Source: Sepioteuthis lessoniana (taxonomy: Eukaryota > Mollusca > Cephalopoda > Myopsida > Loliginidae). From it: DNA of 64,000 nt. The stretch is taken from the NCBI GenBank assembly GCA_963585895.1, contig OY757904.1, positions 22,811,037 through 22,875,036 of the forward strand, given 5' to 3'. The notes below the pieces were generated by a model. The model worked only from the letters and a program-made list of their open reading frames with translations, did no database searches and was not told the DNA's origin. Every line of letters starts with the position of its first letter. The first letter of the stretch is position 1. Positions 45,916 to 56,275 of the stretch are shown one piece after another. The translations under genes and the position numbers were made by a program.

Positions 45916-46255
45916 AGAGGGATATATATATATATATATCAGTGTAGGTTTATCAGCATTTTTTCTTCATGTTCAGGAAAATTAAGAAAGAGTGAGAAAA
46001 GATTAGTCTCAGGTGTTTGGAGGTGTTCGGTGTGTTGTGTGTTGTCGCCGCTGGGAATTTGGACGTTATTTTCATCCATAAATGTCAAAGACAAGACATT
46101 TTGGTACTTTCACTAGAGTCTCAAGATAAGATATTCTTGTTCTATAAAATTATTCGCCTTTACACCTAAAGTTTGTAAATTTACCTGTGTGTAGATTTAA
46201 CATTTCTTATTCTATAAAGTCATTTGCTTTTCCACCTTAATTTGTAAATTTATTT

Positions 46256-46690
46256 AGGTGAATCAAATGTTTTGCAATATTTCGTTTGTACGTGTGAGAC
46301 AATTCATCGGCTCGGAATGCTTTTGCTAAAGTTGTGAAGGTGACGAACGACTATGGACAGTGATTTGGACTCTTCAACTAATATTCGTTGGATTTGCCGA
46401 TATAGCTTGGAGCACAACTTCAAAATCTACGGTTTTGAGTTAACCTGACGTTACCTGATCGTCGAGGTCCTTGCAGCCCTTGCAACTATCTGATTATGGT
46501 ACTATAATCAATTGCGTCTTCGTCTTTTGCATAATAAGTATTTTTTCGTTGCGTCTGCGGCGTTATGGTCAAGTTCGAACAAGTAAATGATAATTTCTAG
46601 CATTAGACTACGTTTCAAGTTTTATCACACGTGTAGTGAAGTAAAGCACAACGCGATAACGTCTCAACTATCACAATACTACCAAGCATA
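46256..46690 (-). pseudogene. Short mariner copy with transposase DNA-binding half
   Basis: Minus strand: FELDHNAADATKK, then pieces equivalent to the CKDLD / RSGR linker in shifted frames, SIVVRHLHNFSKSIPS and RIVSHVQT, then the terminus. The plus-strand right edge aggtgaatcaaatg mirrors the left terminus gggtgaatcaaaag of the copy at 26498. No room exists for a catalytic domain, so the element is a short non-autonomous derivative. Many frame changes and stops. Confidence 0.8.
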
Positions 46691-46974
46691 GAAGATATCT
46701 AAAAATGGCTTAAATTGCTTAAACCGAAAAACCAATTCGAAAAATGTTTACAGCAATGACGCCATCGTACTACAAATTGATTTACTTTGAAGGTGATGGT
46801 TGCCAATAGTAATCAGATGAGTAAACTTTACGTTCACAGATTTAGTCTGAGAATTAAATCTTCACATTTCGTATACCGTACTTTGTCAACATTACAGTCG
46901 ACCTCTATATAAATTATCCTCAAAAATCTGTACTTTTAATTAAAAAAAGTGAATGGATTTTAAGTGTCAATAAA

Positions 46975-47018
<44 letters not shown>

Positions 47019-47599
47019 TATCATATTCCAACTCACATAGGAAAACAGATCACTCGCTCTTTGTGAAACACGGGAATGTGTAAGTGTAGCAGTTTCCACG
47101 CACTCCACGCCCAGCTTTACTTTAATTCTTTGCGAAACTGAAAAATCATCTCAGTGTTTACATGGTATTATTGCTCAGAACTAATAATCAAGACAAAACA
47201 AAATGTTTAATTGTTTTAAAATTGATCGACTCTAAAGTGCCACACACGTAAATATATATTTCTCTCTCAAATAACGTTGAATTTTCCTCAGGAAAATCAA
47301 AGCGTTTAAAAAAATTGATATGATTTAACATGTAAGATATTGTTTAGGAAACATTTAACATGTAAGATATCGTTTTGGAAAAAGAAACTAAAGAACTTTA
47401 TGTTGAGCAAAACAAGATTTATTCATTAAAAAATGAATGATAGATTCCAAGGTACGTGTATTTTATAAACGATTTAACCAGTTTTCAAAATAACACGGTA
47501 CACGTCAAGACGGTAGTCCATCTCCTGCCAGACACGCTGCTGCTTGTCTCTAGTAACAGTGTCCAGAGCAGCGGTGTTTCACAAGACTTGTAGAAACAG
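46691..47599. other. Unassigned sequence with TA tract
   Basis: TA tract at 46977-47017; the atttaacatgtaagatat block is duplicated at 47325 and 47352. No gene recognised. Confidence 0.4.
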
Positions 47600-47850
47600 T
47601 ACGTAAAGTTGGCGACCGTAGTCGAGGGCGACCAGAAGGCTCCCTTTTCAATATCTTGGACACGGAGGTGTAGGGGAGGGCGCTACTCCTTTTCATGGAT
47701 TTCTCCACTTTACCCTTGATACGTACCTTATATTGCTGTGTGTTAAGCAAGGCGGTATCAAGTACGATTTTTGAAGTCTTTGGTATGACTCGACCTGGGA
47801 GTGAACTGAGGTCTCCTGGACCATTGGCGAACAAGTGTGATTATCAATGC
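47600..47850 (-). repeat. SINE-C copy
   Basis: Plus-strand reading begins aagttggcgaccgtagtcga and includes aaggctcccttttcaatatc, taccttatattgctgtgtg, gtcttggtatgactcgacct-like and the complementary head ggtctcctggaccattggc. Nearly complete. Confidence 0.8.
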
Positions 47851-48028
47851 TGCTCAGCCTAGTTTGACTGTATTTATGCATTCTCTAACACAAAACGCAT
47901 TTTCTTTTCTAGTGAATGGCATTTCTCTAACTGAAAATGTAAAAAAAAATGAATAAAATATTAATAACAGAATTTTTAGTCGGTTCTAAACATGCTGTTA
48001 AAATCTGAGATCATTTGGCTGTCTCTCT

Positions 48029-48034
48029 ATCCGT

Positions 48035-48073
<39 letters not shown>
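48029..48073. repeat. (CT)n microsatellite
   Basis: About 17 CT units. Confidence 0.9.
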
Positions 48074-48075
<2 letters not shown>

Positions 48076-48439
48076 GGTTTGTGAATTTATACATGTGCCT
48101 ATGTATAAAAAGGTGAGTTTAAATATATGCCGTTTAACCTAAATCATTGAAATAACCCAGTCTCCATCTATTTAGTAGATATCCACGAATCAAATTGTCT
48201 TAAAGGCATATATCGGTGGTCATTTTTTGAATGTAATTTAATAAGGGTCCTTTGTTTCAGCATTCTTAATAGATGTTCTTTACCTAATTATACGGCTGCT
48301 GCCTGTCCCTGGTGGACATCACTTAACCTCATTATTTGGATCTCTTTCAAGGGAATGAGAGATTAATAGAAAAATAAAGCAAAAATCACAATTTTGTAGC
48401 GTGGGGGCGAAGAAAAGATATTATTCATGGCTTACTTAC

Positions 48440-48491
48440 TTAAGTAGAGACGACTTGGCTGTGTCAGTCCCAGGACATTAGTTAAACTTCC
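48440..48491 (-). CDS. Candidate 52/56-bp exon of an unidentified host gene
   Basis: Minus strand: acceptor actatttgttttag, then one open frame (the other two have stops) reading GSLTNVLGLTQPSRLYL. Two overlapping donors exist: GTAAGT after 52 bases, and GTAAGC after 56 bases (low end 48436). Only the second puts the next candidate exon (45426-45450) in its protein-like frame, giving LSK then EPDDSIVE. GC content is above the surroundings. Tandem GTAAGTAAG donors are known to allow 4-base alternative splicing. Inference only. Confidence 0.42.
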
Positions 48492-48607
48492 CTAAAACAA
48501 ATAGTTTAAACCCAAATTTAAATCATCTATTTCTATATATATTCTAATAGGTTTTTTCTCTCTATCCCCCTCTCTCTTTATATATATATATGTATGTATA
48601 TATATAT

Positions 48608-48935
48608 ACATATATCATCATCATCATCATGTTGTGCCGCTAGCACGGATATCCCTGGCCCTCTCTCGCCACTTCTCCCTATCGTTCATCGCCTCTGGCT
48701 GGTCTTCAGGGCTACATCCCGTATCCTCACATAGCTGCTGTATGTATGTTCGAGCTGGTGGTCCTGTCTTTGCTCGGCCATATGTGTTGGTACATAGGAG
48801 TACCACACTTATGAGCTCGTCCCTGCTTCTCCAGCAGTGTCCTGCACGTCTGGTTCGTCTAACTTTGATAGTTTTCGTGATGGGAGGCAGGTGGCCGTAT
48901 AGTTGGTGCTTTGTGGGGTGTTACCCCAAGGACCT
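48608..48935 (-). pseudogene. RTE-type LINE, 3' end fragment
   Basis: Minus strand gives QHPTKHQLYGHLPPITKT, RRAGHCWRSRDELIS, GRAKTGPPARTYIQQLCEDT, EDQPEAMNDREKWRERA and an (ATG)n/(GAT)n tail at 48608-48630. It is the last ~110 codons of RTE ORF2, 5'-truncated, with a frame change near 48795. Confidence 0.87.
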
Positions 48936-49415
48936 GTTCAATATTGATGGTTGTTCCATTTTAACAGACGTTTGTGTTCTCTTGATTCTCTTAAAGGAGG
49001 AAAAATAAATATCTATAAATCAAGGATTAAAGTGGGAAACTCTTGTGCAACACAAATACCACTCTTCGGGTGATTGTTACTATGTTCAAGTGAAAAGCCG
49101 AGACAAGATAACCAGTAGTAACAAATACCACATGATGTAACTTCTTTTTTACTATAGCACCCTACTAACTTGGAAGTGGCTCCACTCTCCCTCTTATATC
49201 ACCAAGTTCTCCCATAAATTTCCCAAATGAAGCTTTCTGTTACGCTAGCTCGAGCTATGTTCGCGTATTCAAGGCATTAAGACTATATTTCACCGGTCAT
49301 CAGACCTCGTTGACTATGGCCGTTGTTTTATTATGATTCAATACGTTCTTTAACAAGTCTTGTTTTTGTAAAACTTCAGGCTGGTGTTTAGAAACCTACC
49401 AGACCAGATTTGCTC
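48936..49415. other. Unassigned sequence
   Basis: No gene or known repeat is seen. Confidence 0.4.
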
Positions 49416-49520
49416 AAAAGAGTACTGATTTCAGAGTTTTCCTTCTTCTTGATAGGTGACTCTAATGAGGCTAGAGACCCCCGACTGTTGTACTATTTAC
49501 TCATAGTAGAAGGTAAGATT
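49416..49520 (-). repeat. SINE-A internal fragment
   Basis: ttcagagttttccttcttct, tgaggctagagacccccgac, actatttactcatagtagaa align in reverse orientation. Confidence 0.55.
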
Positions 49521-49569
49521 AAAAAAAACATAAAAAAACAAAAAATAAAAATACTGCAACTTTATTTCA

Positions 49570-49740
49570 AATTTTTGCCCTGGGTATGATACTAAATTGC
49601 ATCCGGTGGTCAGACTCCATTTTTAATGATCTGAAGAATGTGGACTACTCCATCATTGTCATTATTCCCCGGTCAACTCTGACCACGAATGTAAGTATCA
49701 CCTCAGCATAAAATAGTCCTACATGACGATAAAATCAACC
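49570..49740 (+). repeat. Composite repeat, 5' portion (divergent)
   Basis: ctgggtatgatactaaattg, gaatgtggactactccatca, ttgtcattattccccggtca, tcaactctgacc. Confidence 0.6.
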
Positions 49741-50007
49741 AATCCTTTTAGATATCCACCTAAACACGGAAATTTCTGTTTATTTTGTAAAAATTATACT
49801 TCGTATTTGATACTCTAATTAGCCACTAAAACACTACCACTTAATTTATTGAAAATGTCCAATATTTAGAAATAATTCTGCATTATGGACGAACAAATAC
49901 AATTATTTTAAAAGAATCTTAGTCTTAGCTAGAAAATTAGTTTGATTTAGTTTTATGCCGTAACAAGCATTGTAAGTTATTTTATACCAAATCCTCTTTA
50001 TGAATAT

Positions 50008-50577
50008 TGCCCAGTCGGCTGGGGCTGTAGAATACACTGACTGTTTCTCTGCAAAGGAGTAAGACCCCCCCCAACGAGTGTCCTGGATATGACACTAAAC
50101 AATCTGATGGTGAGGTTCCAGCAGTGCTGGAGCTTTGGGGTATGCGGAGTACCCCTTCATTGCCATCGCTCCCAGGTCCACTCTGGCCCGGAGTGGTAGC
50201 ACCTGATAGGGCCCTATCTATGGGTTGAATTGAACTAACAGCATACTTATGCTAAAATGAATTGAGTAAACTGAATAGCTTGAAATAGAAACGTTTTTGA
50301 CAGTTAAACCGTACTTACACTTAAACTGCGTGCTTATGCTTAGCTGAATTATTTCAAATTGAACTGTTTTTCGACATTAAAACTGTATTTACACTTAACT
50401 GAATTATTACATATAACTGCTTAAATACTTTGAAATGGAAATGTTTTTGACAATTAAACTGTGTACTTGTGCTAAACTTAACTGTTTTCAATAGAACTGA
50501 TTATTTACATGAAAATTGATTTGGCGTTAAATAACCTACAAAGGTTGATATGCCATAAAACCAAACAAACCAAACTA
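50008..50577 (+). repeat. Composite repeat, complete 570-bp reference copy
   Basis: Target duplication tctttatgaatat at 49995-50007 and 50578-50590. In order: LINE-like 5' end (cagtcggctggggctgtaga ... cccccccaacgag), block with ggagtaccccttcattgcca, ctatctatgggttgaattg, internal degenerate sub-repeats (tatgctaaactgaatt-type), then the hairpin ttggcgttaaataacc ... ggttgatatgcc and an aaaccaaac tail. No ORF. A non-autonomous passenger of the I-like LINE is the likely identity. Confidence 0.88.
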
Positions 50578-50658
50578 TCTTTATGAATATACGTAAAATA
50601 TGTATGATTTGCAAACACACATTTTATTAATAACTTTTTTAAACGAACCTGAGCTCAT

Positions 50659-50945
50659 CCTATTTATCAACCCCTCCGCTCGGGCAGGATACGACACAAG
50701 GTCAATTTTTAAGCGGAGTTTAACAGGTATTGAATTCAGAGTTTTCCTTATCCTAGACTAGTTGCCTCACCAAGGCTGAAGAACCCAGTCTGTCCTACTA
50801 TAGCTGGAGGGAGAATAATTGGATTCATACCTTTCCCAAGGGTATTAGTGCTATGAGAAATGCAATCAGTTTCGTCCAGGATTTGAAATCTTGTCGCCGT
50901 GTCCATTTCCTACGACGATAACCATTACACCACGGGCACCTCCAC
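50659..50945 (-). repeat. SINE-A copy with 18-bp target duplication
   Basis: aaacgaacctgagctcat (50641-50658) and its one-mismatch copy (50946-50963) flank it. Reverse complement: gaggtgcccgtggtgtaatg (A-box), ttcaaatcctggacgaaac (B-box), cccttgggaaaggtatgaat, ctggg-ttcttcagccttgg, cttaaaaattgaccttgtgt, gagcggaggggttgataaat. Reference copy for the family. Confidence 0.9.
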
Positions 50946-51372
50946 AAACGAACCTAAGCTCATACTTTTTCTCCCTGTTAAATAGTTCCAAGAATTTCTA
51001 TGTATCACAAAAAATTCAATTCGACATCTGTCATTTGTTTACACAAAGTCAAATGATCAAACAGTTCTATTTCAAACAATTCAATTAGTTTAAATGTCAA
51101 ACAGATTTATTTGAACTGTAGGTAGGACCCTATCCCACATCGGGCCGGAGTGAACCTGGGAATGTTAGCAATGAAGGGGTACTCTGCATTCCCCGAAGCT
51201 TCAGTATTACTGGAGTCTCACCATCAGATTCTTTAATGTCATACTCAGGACACTCGTTAGAGTGGGGAGTCTTAGCCTTCAGCAGAGATATAGTCGGTGT
51301 ATTTTACAGCCCCATCCGACTGGGCTGTTTAGCTAGATAGTCACATATACTGATTAAGATAAAATAAAACGG

Positions 51373-51607
51373 GGATATCCACGTGGTGTAATGGTTAAAG
51401 CGATGGACAGCGGAATCGTAGTACGCGAGTTCATACTCCAGTCGCGCTATTACGTTCACTTTCGGGCAAATACCCTTGGGAAAGGTATGAACCCCTTTAT
51501 CCTCCCGGCTATGGGTTAAATAGTACCACTACTGTTCTTTTCGGAGAATGGCATTGGCATTAAATAACCTATAGAGAGTTGATATGCCATTAAAAAAAGA
51601 AAGAAAC
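51373..51607 (+). repeat. SINE-B copy, complete
   Basis: gtggtgtaatggttaaagcg (A-box), gcgagttcatactcc (B-box), gcgctattacgttcactttc, cccttgggaaaggtatgaac, cggctatgggttaaatagta, then the hairpin with ggcattaaataacct and gttgatatgccatt and an A-rich tail. Confidence 0.85.
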
Positions 51608-51884
51608 CAAGCCATTGAATAAAATGTAGCTTATTTTAGCAAAGTCTCTAACGACAAAATTGAACAGAAATAATTAAAGCCATAATATATAAATATATAC
51701 ATTTAATCGACCCTATAATAAAATTCAAAATTATTATTTCAAACAAAAATAAGAAATAAAAAATAAATAAAATAAAGCAAAAAACAAACAAAAAAATAAC
51801 CACGTATTTTTTAAGAATACTGCCCCTAAATCATCCCCATATTAAACTAATATTGTTTAAAGTAAAACCGGGTCATTGACCTAA
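51608..51884. other. Unassigned AT-rich sequence
   Basis: Nothing recognised; A-rich at 51740-51800. Confidence 0.45.
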
Positions 51885-52130
51885 GAAGAAGAGTGTTCGC
51901 GAATGGTCCGGGAGACCAGGGTTCAATCCCACGTCGAGTCATACCAAAGACTAAAAAAAATTGTACTTGATTCCGCTTTGGTAAGCACTTAGCACTATAT
52001 GGTGAGGATCAAGGGTAAAGTGCAGCAATCCTGAGAATGAAGTAGCACCCTTGACTACATTACTATGTAGTAGCTATTGAAAAGCGAGTCATCGGGTTAC
52101 CCTTGATTAAGGTCACCAACTCTACTTTAC
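51885..52130 (+). repeat. SINE-C copy
   Basis: agagtgttcgcgaatggtcc, gttcaatcccacgtcgagtc (B-box), atggtgaggatcaagggtaa, agtagctattgaaaagcgag, end gattaaggtcaccaact. Confidence 0.78.
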
Positions 52131-52439
52131 TATATATCTTTTATAAACATTCGACTGTTCTAATGGAATCCTAATTGATTTTAACAGCATGTCAGCAAGT
52201 CTTGGGTCATCTTATAGGAATCGGTTTGATTGGATTATAATATTTACATATTTTGTTTAGTTGTTCTTTAAGATGACTTTTTTTTTTGGCATCCAGCCGT
52301 GTCGAATTCGAATTATTGAAATACAGATTTATTTAACCGGATATTGTACTCTAACAGGTTTTATCTGATTTGGAGTGGATTTGAGAGTAATTGCCTAGTA
52401 AGCAGTACATGGTACCCATCAGAAGAACTGAACTAGAAA

Positions 52440-52975
52440 AGGTTTGGTTTGGTTTTTAGGCATATCAACCATTGTAGGTTATTTAATGTCAAATCCGGTT
52501 CATTCATATATATTAGATATGTATGATTTGTAAATGTAAGTCAACAAAGTTGAATAGTTTCAAGTATTGCAATGTATCACTAACAATTTGATTAAACGTC
52601 AGTCATTTGTATACCCACAATTAAATGATCCATCATTTTATTTTTCTAACAATTCAATTTAGCACAGTCATTTGTTTTCCCTTAGTTTAAATGTCAAACT
52701 GTTTTATTTGGTCCATAGAAAGGACCCTTTCCGGTGCTACAACTCCAGACCAGAATAGACCTGAGAGCGATGGCAATAAAGAAGTACTCCGAATTCCCCA
52801 AGCTTCAGCATTACTGGAGCCTCATTATCAGATTGCTTGATATCATATACAAGCGACACATTGGTGGGAAGGGTCTTAGCCCTATGCAAAGATGCAATCA
52901 GTGTATTCTAGAGCTCCAGCTGACCGGGTTGTTCTGAACTTGGGCTTCAACATCGGGTGTATTATACTGTTACAC
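52440..52975 (-). repeat. Composite repeat next to the satellite
   Basis: Reverse orientation: tail ggcatatcaaccattgtagg at 52457, internal sub-repeats, ttatttggtccatagaaagg and the 5' end region ctccagctgaccgggttgtt. Its 5' end and adjacent flank (52857-52975) are copied, inverted, into the neighbouring satellite. Confidence 0.8.
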
Positions 52976-53356
52976 CGGGGAGATTATTTTTTTGCGGTAG
53001 GTCTTAACCCTTTGCTGCAGATATAGTCAGTTCATTCTAAACCCAACCGACCGAGTGTTTATATAATTATGACATCACAGTAACATAACCAATAAGAAAA
53101 CACGAAAATTTCACGAAAAGTATAATCGACTTCATATATGAACACAAGTGTGTAAACGTGTATTTACCAAAATATAGCGTATTTGCAGACATCTTCAACG
53201 TCAAAATAAAATAAGTGGAATATTTTAAATATGTAGAGTATTAAAAATAACTGTATATCTATATACAAAGTAGCTTGTTCCAACAGGGGATATTTTGTAA
53301 CTTTTTTCTCTTAATGGCCCAGTCATCTACAGTTAATGGATAAATAAATAAATAAG

Positions 53357-55189
53357 TAAAAATGTAAAAAGGTAAAAAGTAAAGAGGGAAGTGTAAAAAG
53401 TATTAGACACCAGGTAAAAAGTATCAGACATCAGGTAAAAAGTATCAGACACCAGGTAAAAAGTATTAGACATCGGGTCAAAAATATCAGACATCAGGTA
53501 AAAAGTATTAGACATCAGGTAAAAAGTATCAGACATCAGGTAAAAAGTATTAGATCCAGGTAAAACGTATCAGACATCAGGTAAAAAGTATCAGTGTAAC
53601 AGTATAATACACCCAATGTTGAAGCCCAAGTTAAGAACAACCCGGTCAGCTGGAGCTCTAGAATACACTGATTGCATCTTTGCAGAGGGGTAAGACCCTC
53701 CCCACCAGACACCAGGTAAAAAGTATCAGACATCAGGTAAAAAGTATCAGACAACAGGTAAAAGGTATTAGTCACAACGTAAAAAGTATCAGACATCAGG
53801 TAAAAAGTATCAGACATCAGGTAAAAAGTATTAGACATCAGGTAAAAAGTATTAGATCCAGGTAAAAAGTATCAGATATCAGGTAAAAAGTATCAGTGTA
53901 ACAGTATAATACACCCGATGTTGAAGCCCAAGTTCAGAACAACCCGGTCAGCTGAGGGGTAAAAGGTAAAAAGTATCAGACATCAGGTAAAAAGTATTAG
54001 ACACAAGGTAAAAAGTATTAGACATCAGGTAAAAAGTATCAGACATCAGGTAAAAAGTATTAGACACAAGGTAAAAAGTATCAGACATCAGGTAAAAAGT
54101 ATCAGACATCAGGTAAAAGGCATCAGACATCAGGTAAAAAGTATTAGACACAAGGTAAAAAGTATCAGACATCAGGTAAAAGGCATCAGACATCAGGTAA
54201 AAAGTATTAGACACAAGGTAAAAAGTATCAGACATCAGGTAAAAGGTATCAGACATCAGGCAAAAAGTATTAAACACAAGGTAAAAGGTATCAGACATCA
54301 GGTAAAAAGTATTAGACACAAGGTAAAAAGTATCAGACATCAGGTAAAAAGTATATGACATCAGTTAAAAAGTATTAGACACAAGGTGAAAATATCAGAC
54401 ATAAGGCAAAAAGTATTAGACACAAGGTAAAAATATCAGACATCAGGTAAAAAGTATTAGACACAAGGTAAAAGGTATCAGACATCAGGTAAAAAGTATT
54501 AGACACTAGGTAAAAATTATCAGACATCAGGTAAAAACTATTAGACACAAGGTAAAAAGTATCAGACATCAGGTAAAAAAATATTAGACACAAGGTAAAA
54601 AGTATTAGACACAAGGTAAAAAGTATTAGACATCAGGTTAAAAGTATCAGACATCAGGTAAAAAGTATCAGACATCAGGTAAAAATTATTAGACACAAGG
54701 TAAAAAGTATCAGACATCAGGTAAAAGGCATCACAAATCAGTTAAAAAGTATTAGACACAAGGTAAAAAGTATCAGACATCAGGTAAAAAGTATTAGACA
54801 CAAGGTAAAAATATCAGACATCAGGCAAAAGCTATCAGACATCAGGTAAAAGGCATCAGACATCAGGTAAAAAGTATTAGACACAAGGTAAAAAGTATCA
54901 GACATCAGGTAAAAGGTATCAGACATCAAGTAAAAAGTATCAGACATCAGGTAAAAAGTATTAGACATCAGGTAAAAAGTATTAGACACAAGGTAAAAAG
55001 TATCAGACATCAGGTAAAAAGTATTAGACACAAGGTAAAAAGTATCAGACATCAGGTAAAAGGTATCAGACATCAGGTAAAAAGTATTAGACACAAGGTA
55101 AAAAGTATCAGACATCAGGTAAAAAGTATTAGACACTAGGTAAAAAGTATCAGACATCAGGTAAAAAGTATTAGACATAAGGTAAAATT
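53357..55189 (+). repeat. 21-bp minisatellite, left block
   Basis: 21-bp units built on GTAAAAAGTATYAGACA, with two main forms ending ..CATCAG and ..CACAAG that often alternate as a 42-bp dimer. The left edge grows out of shorter gtaaaa-type units. Since 21 is a multiple of three, the minus strand reads as heptads (YLMSDTF, YLVSNTF) and the plus strand as HQVKSIR. Single-base length changes break these readings often, so coding is not supported. Contains captured flank fragments at 53593-53707 and 53894-53953. Confidence 0.95.
53593..53707 (+). repeat. Inverted copy of composite repeat 5' end and flank inside satellite
   Basis: tgtaacagtataatacaccc, gatgttgaagcccaagtt-like, caacccggtcagctggagct and ctctagaatacactgattgc are the reverse complement of 52857-52972. 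A shorter second copy lies at 53894-53953. Both copies begin at the identical satellite junction (aagtatcag then tgtaacag) and lie 302 bp apart, as part of a duplicated block that includes the tagatccagg unit. Confidence 0.9.
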
Positions 55190-55206
55190 TCTCCCTTCTA
55201 CCCCAG

Positions 55207-55311
55207 TAGACCGCCCCCAAAGCTACCTAAAATATCAGTAGTAAATAAAAGTCCAAACGAAGAAGACGCATTTGAACTCAGGAGCCAAGTGGAAGAAATA
55301 TGTCAATATTG
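55207..55311 (+). CDS. Candidate 105-bp exon, copy 1
   Basis: Acceptor ttctcccttctaccccag and donor gtcagt bound 105 bases, an exact multiple of three. One frame is open throughout (one base, 34 codons, two bases), containing RPPPKLPKISVVNKSPNEED and AFELRSQVEEICQYW. The proline-rich start and charged middle look protein-like, but no family is recognised. The same block recurs 450 bp downstream. It may be a host exon, or an exon carried by an unidentified element; the donor is weaker than GTAAGT. Confidence 0.4.
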
Positions 55312-55656
55312 GTCAGTATGTCTTTAAGTCCAATTTAAAATGCTGAATTTTACAAAATGTTATGCTGTATTTTGTTCGTGAAATAATGCTTAAACTATGC
55401 GTTTTAAATGTAAAGGCACGCTTACTCTACTATAAAGCCAATTTGATATTAAGCCTATCCACATGTCAGCGAACAAGGCAGAATGTTTTTGAATATCTTC
55501 TATCGAATAATTTAAAAATTCGTAAAGAAAGCCCTAACAGTAGTTTAGAAGAAAAAGCCTAGAATGCTACCACAGCCCCCCCCCCAGAAAGGGAAAAAGG
55601 AAAAAAAAACCAAAAAAAACCCAAAGAACAAAAACGAATTCTCCCCTCTACCCCAG

Positions 55657-55761
55657 TAGACCGCCCCAAAAGCTACCTAAAATATCAGTAGTAAATAAAA
55701 GTCCAAACGAAGAAGAAGCATTTGAACTCAGGAGCCAAGTGGAAGAAATATGTCAATATTG
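55657..55761 (+). CDS. Candidate 105-bp exon, copy 2
   Basis: Same structure as copy 1: acceptor ttctcccctctaccccag, donor gtcagt, 105 bases, same phase. Differences include one P-to-Q and one D-to-E change, and the frame stays open. If real, the pair would be tandem duplicated, phase-symmetrical exons, of the kind used as mutually exclusive exons. Confidence 0.38.
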
Positions 55762-55808
55762 GTCAGTATGTCTTTAAGTCCAATTTAAAATGCTGAATTT
55801 TACAAAAT

Positions 55809-56275
55809 CAGACCTAACCGATAAAATGAAACGCAGTTACTTCCAGGCAGCGGTCACATCGATACTGCTATATGGATGCACTACATGGACGCTAACAAAA
55901 CGGCTGGAGAAGAAACTAGATGGCAATTACACAAGAATGCTGCGTGCAATCCTGAACAAGTCCTGGCAGCAACACCCCACAAGACACCAACTGTACGGCC
56001 ACCTGCCCCCTATCACGAAAACTATTCAAGTTAGGCGAACCAGACATGCAGGACATTGCTGGAGAAGCAGAAATGAACTCATAAGAGATGTACACTTATG
56101 GATCCCCACACATGGCCGCGCAAAAGCAGGACGACCAGCACGAACGTACATTCAGCAGCTATGTGAGGATACAGGTTGTTGTCCTGAAGACCTACCTAGG
56201 GCGATGAACGATAGGGAGGAGTGGCGAGAGAGGGTCAGGGATATCCGTGCTGCCAGCACGATATGATGATGATGA
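55809..56275 (+). pseudogene. RTE-type LINE, 5'-truncated 3' end inside satellite
   Basis: A single open reading of about 155 codons matches the RTE C-terminus: SDLTDKMKRSYFQAAVTSI, LLYGCTTWTLTKRLEKKLDG, NYTRMLRAILNKSWQQHPTR, HQLYGHLPPITKTIQVRRTR, HAGHCWRSRNELIRDVHLWI, GRAKAGRPARTYIQQLCEDT, NDREEWRERVRDIRAAS. This is the best preserved copy in the window and ends in the family's gatgatgatg tail, directly against satellite units. It begins after the duplicated exon-like block. It is 5'-truncated and lacks the RT catalytic motifs. Confidence 0.92.

Larger units (their letters stand above)
49934..51328 (-). repeat. Composite repeat hosting two nested insertions
   Basis: Flanked by ttagctaga at 49925-49933 and 51329-51337. 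Minus-strand body: hairpin tail at 49940-49985, internal sub-repeats, ttatttgaactgtaggtagg and the 5' end cagtcggatggggctgtaaa. It is interrupted by a plus-strand composite (50008-50577) and by SINE-A (50659-50945). Confidence 0.85.
55188..55808 (+). repeat. Direct duplication of an exon-like block (170 bp, 450 bp apart)
   Basis: 55188-55358 and 55638-55808 are about 97% identical by eye, both ending tgctgaattttacaaaat. The interval (55359-55637) is anonymous and ends in a C-run and A-rich stretch. Copy 2 runs directly into the RTE fragment. Confidence 0.9.

Noticed and set aside
50659-50945. tRNA gene-like A and B boxes
   Set aside because: They belong to SINE heads; no cloverleaf with paired acceptor stem could be drawn here or at the SINE-B, -C, -D and -E copies.
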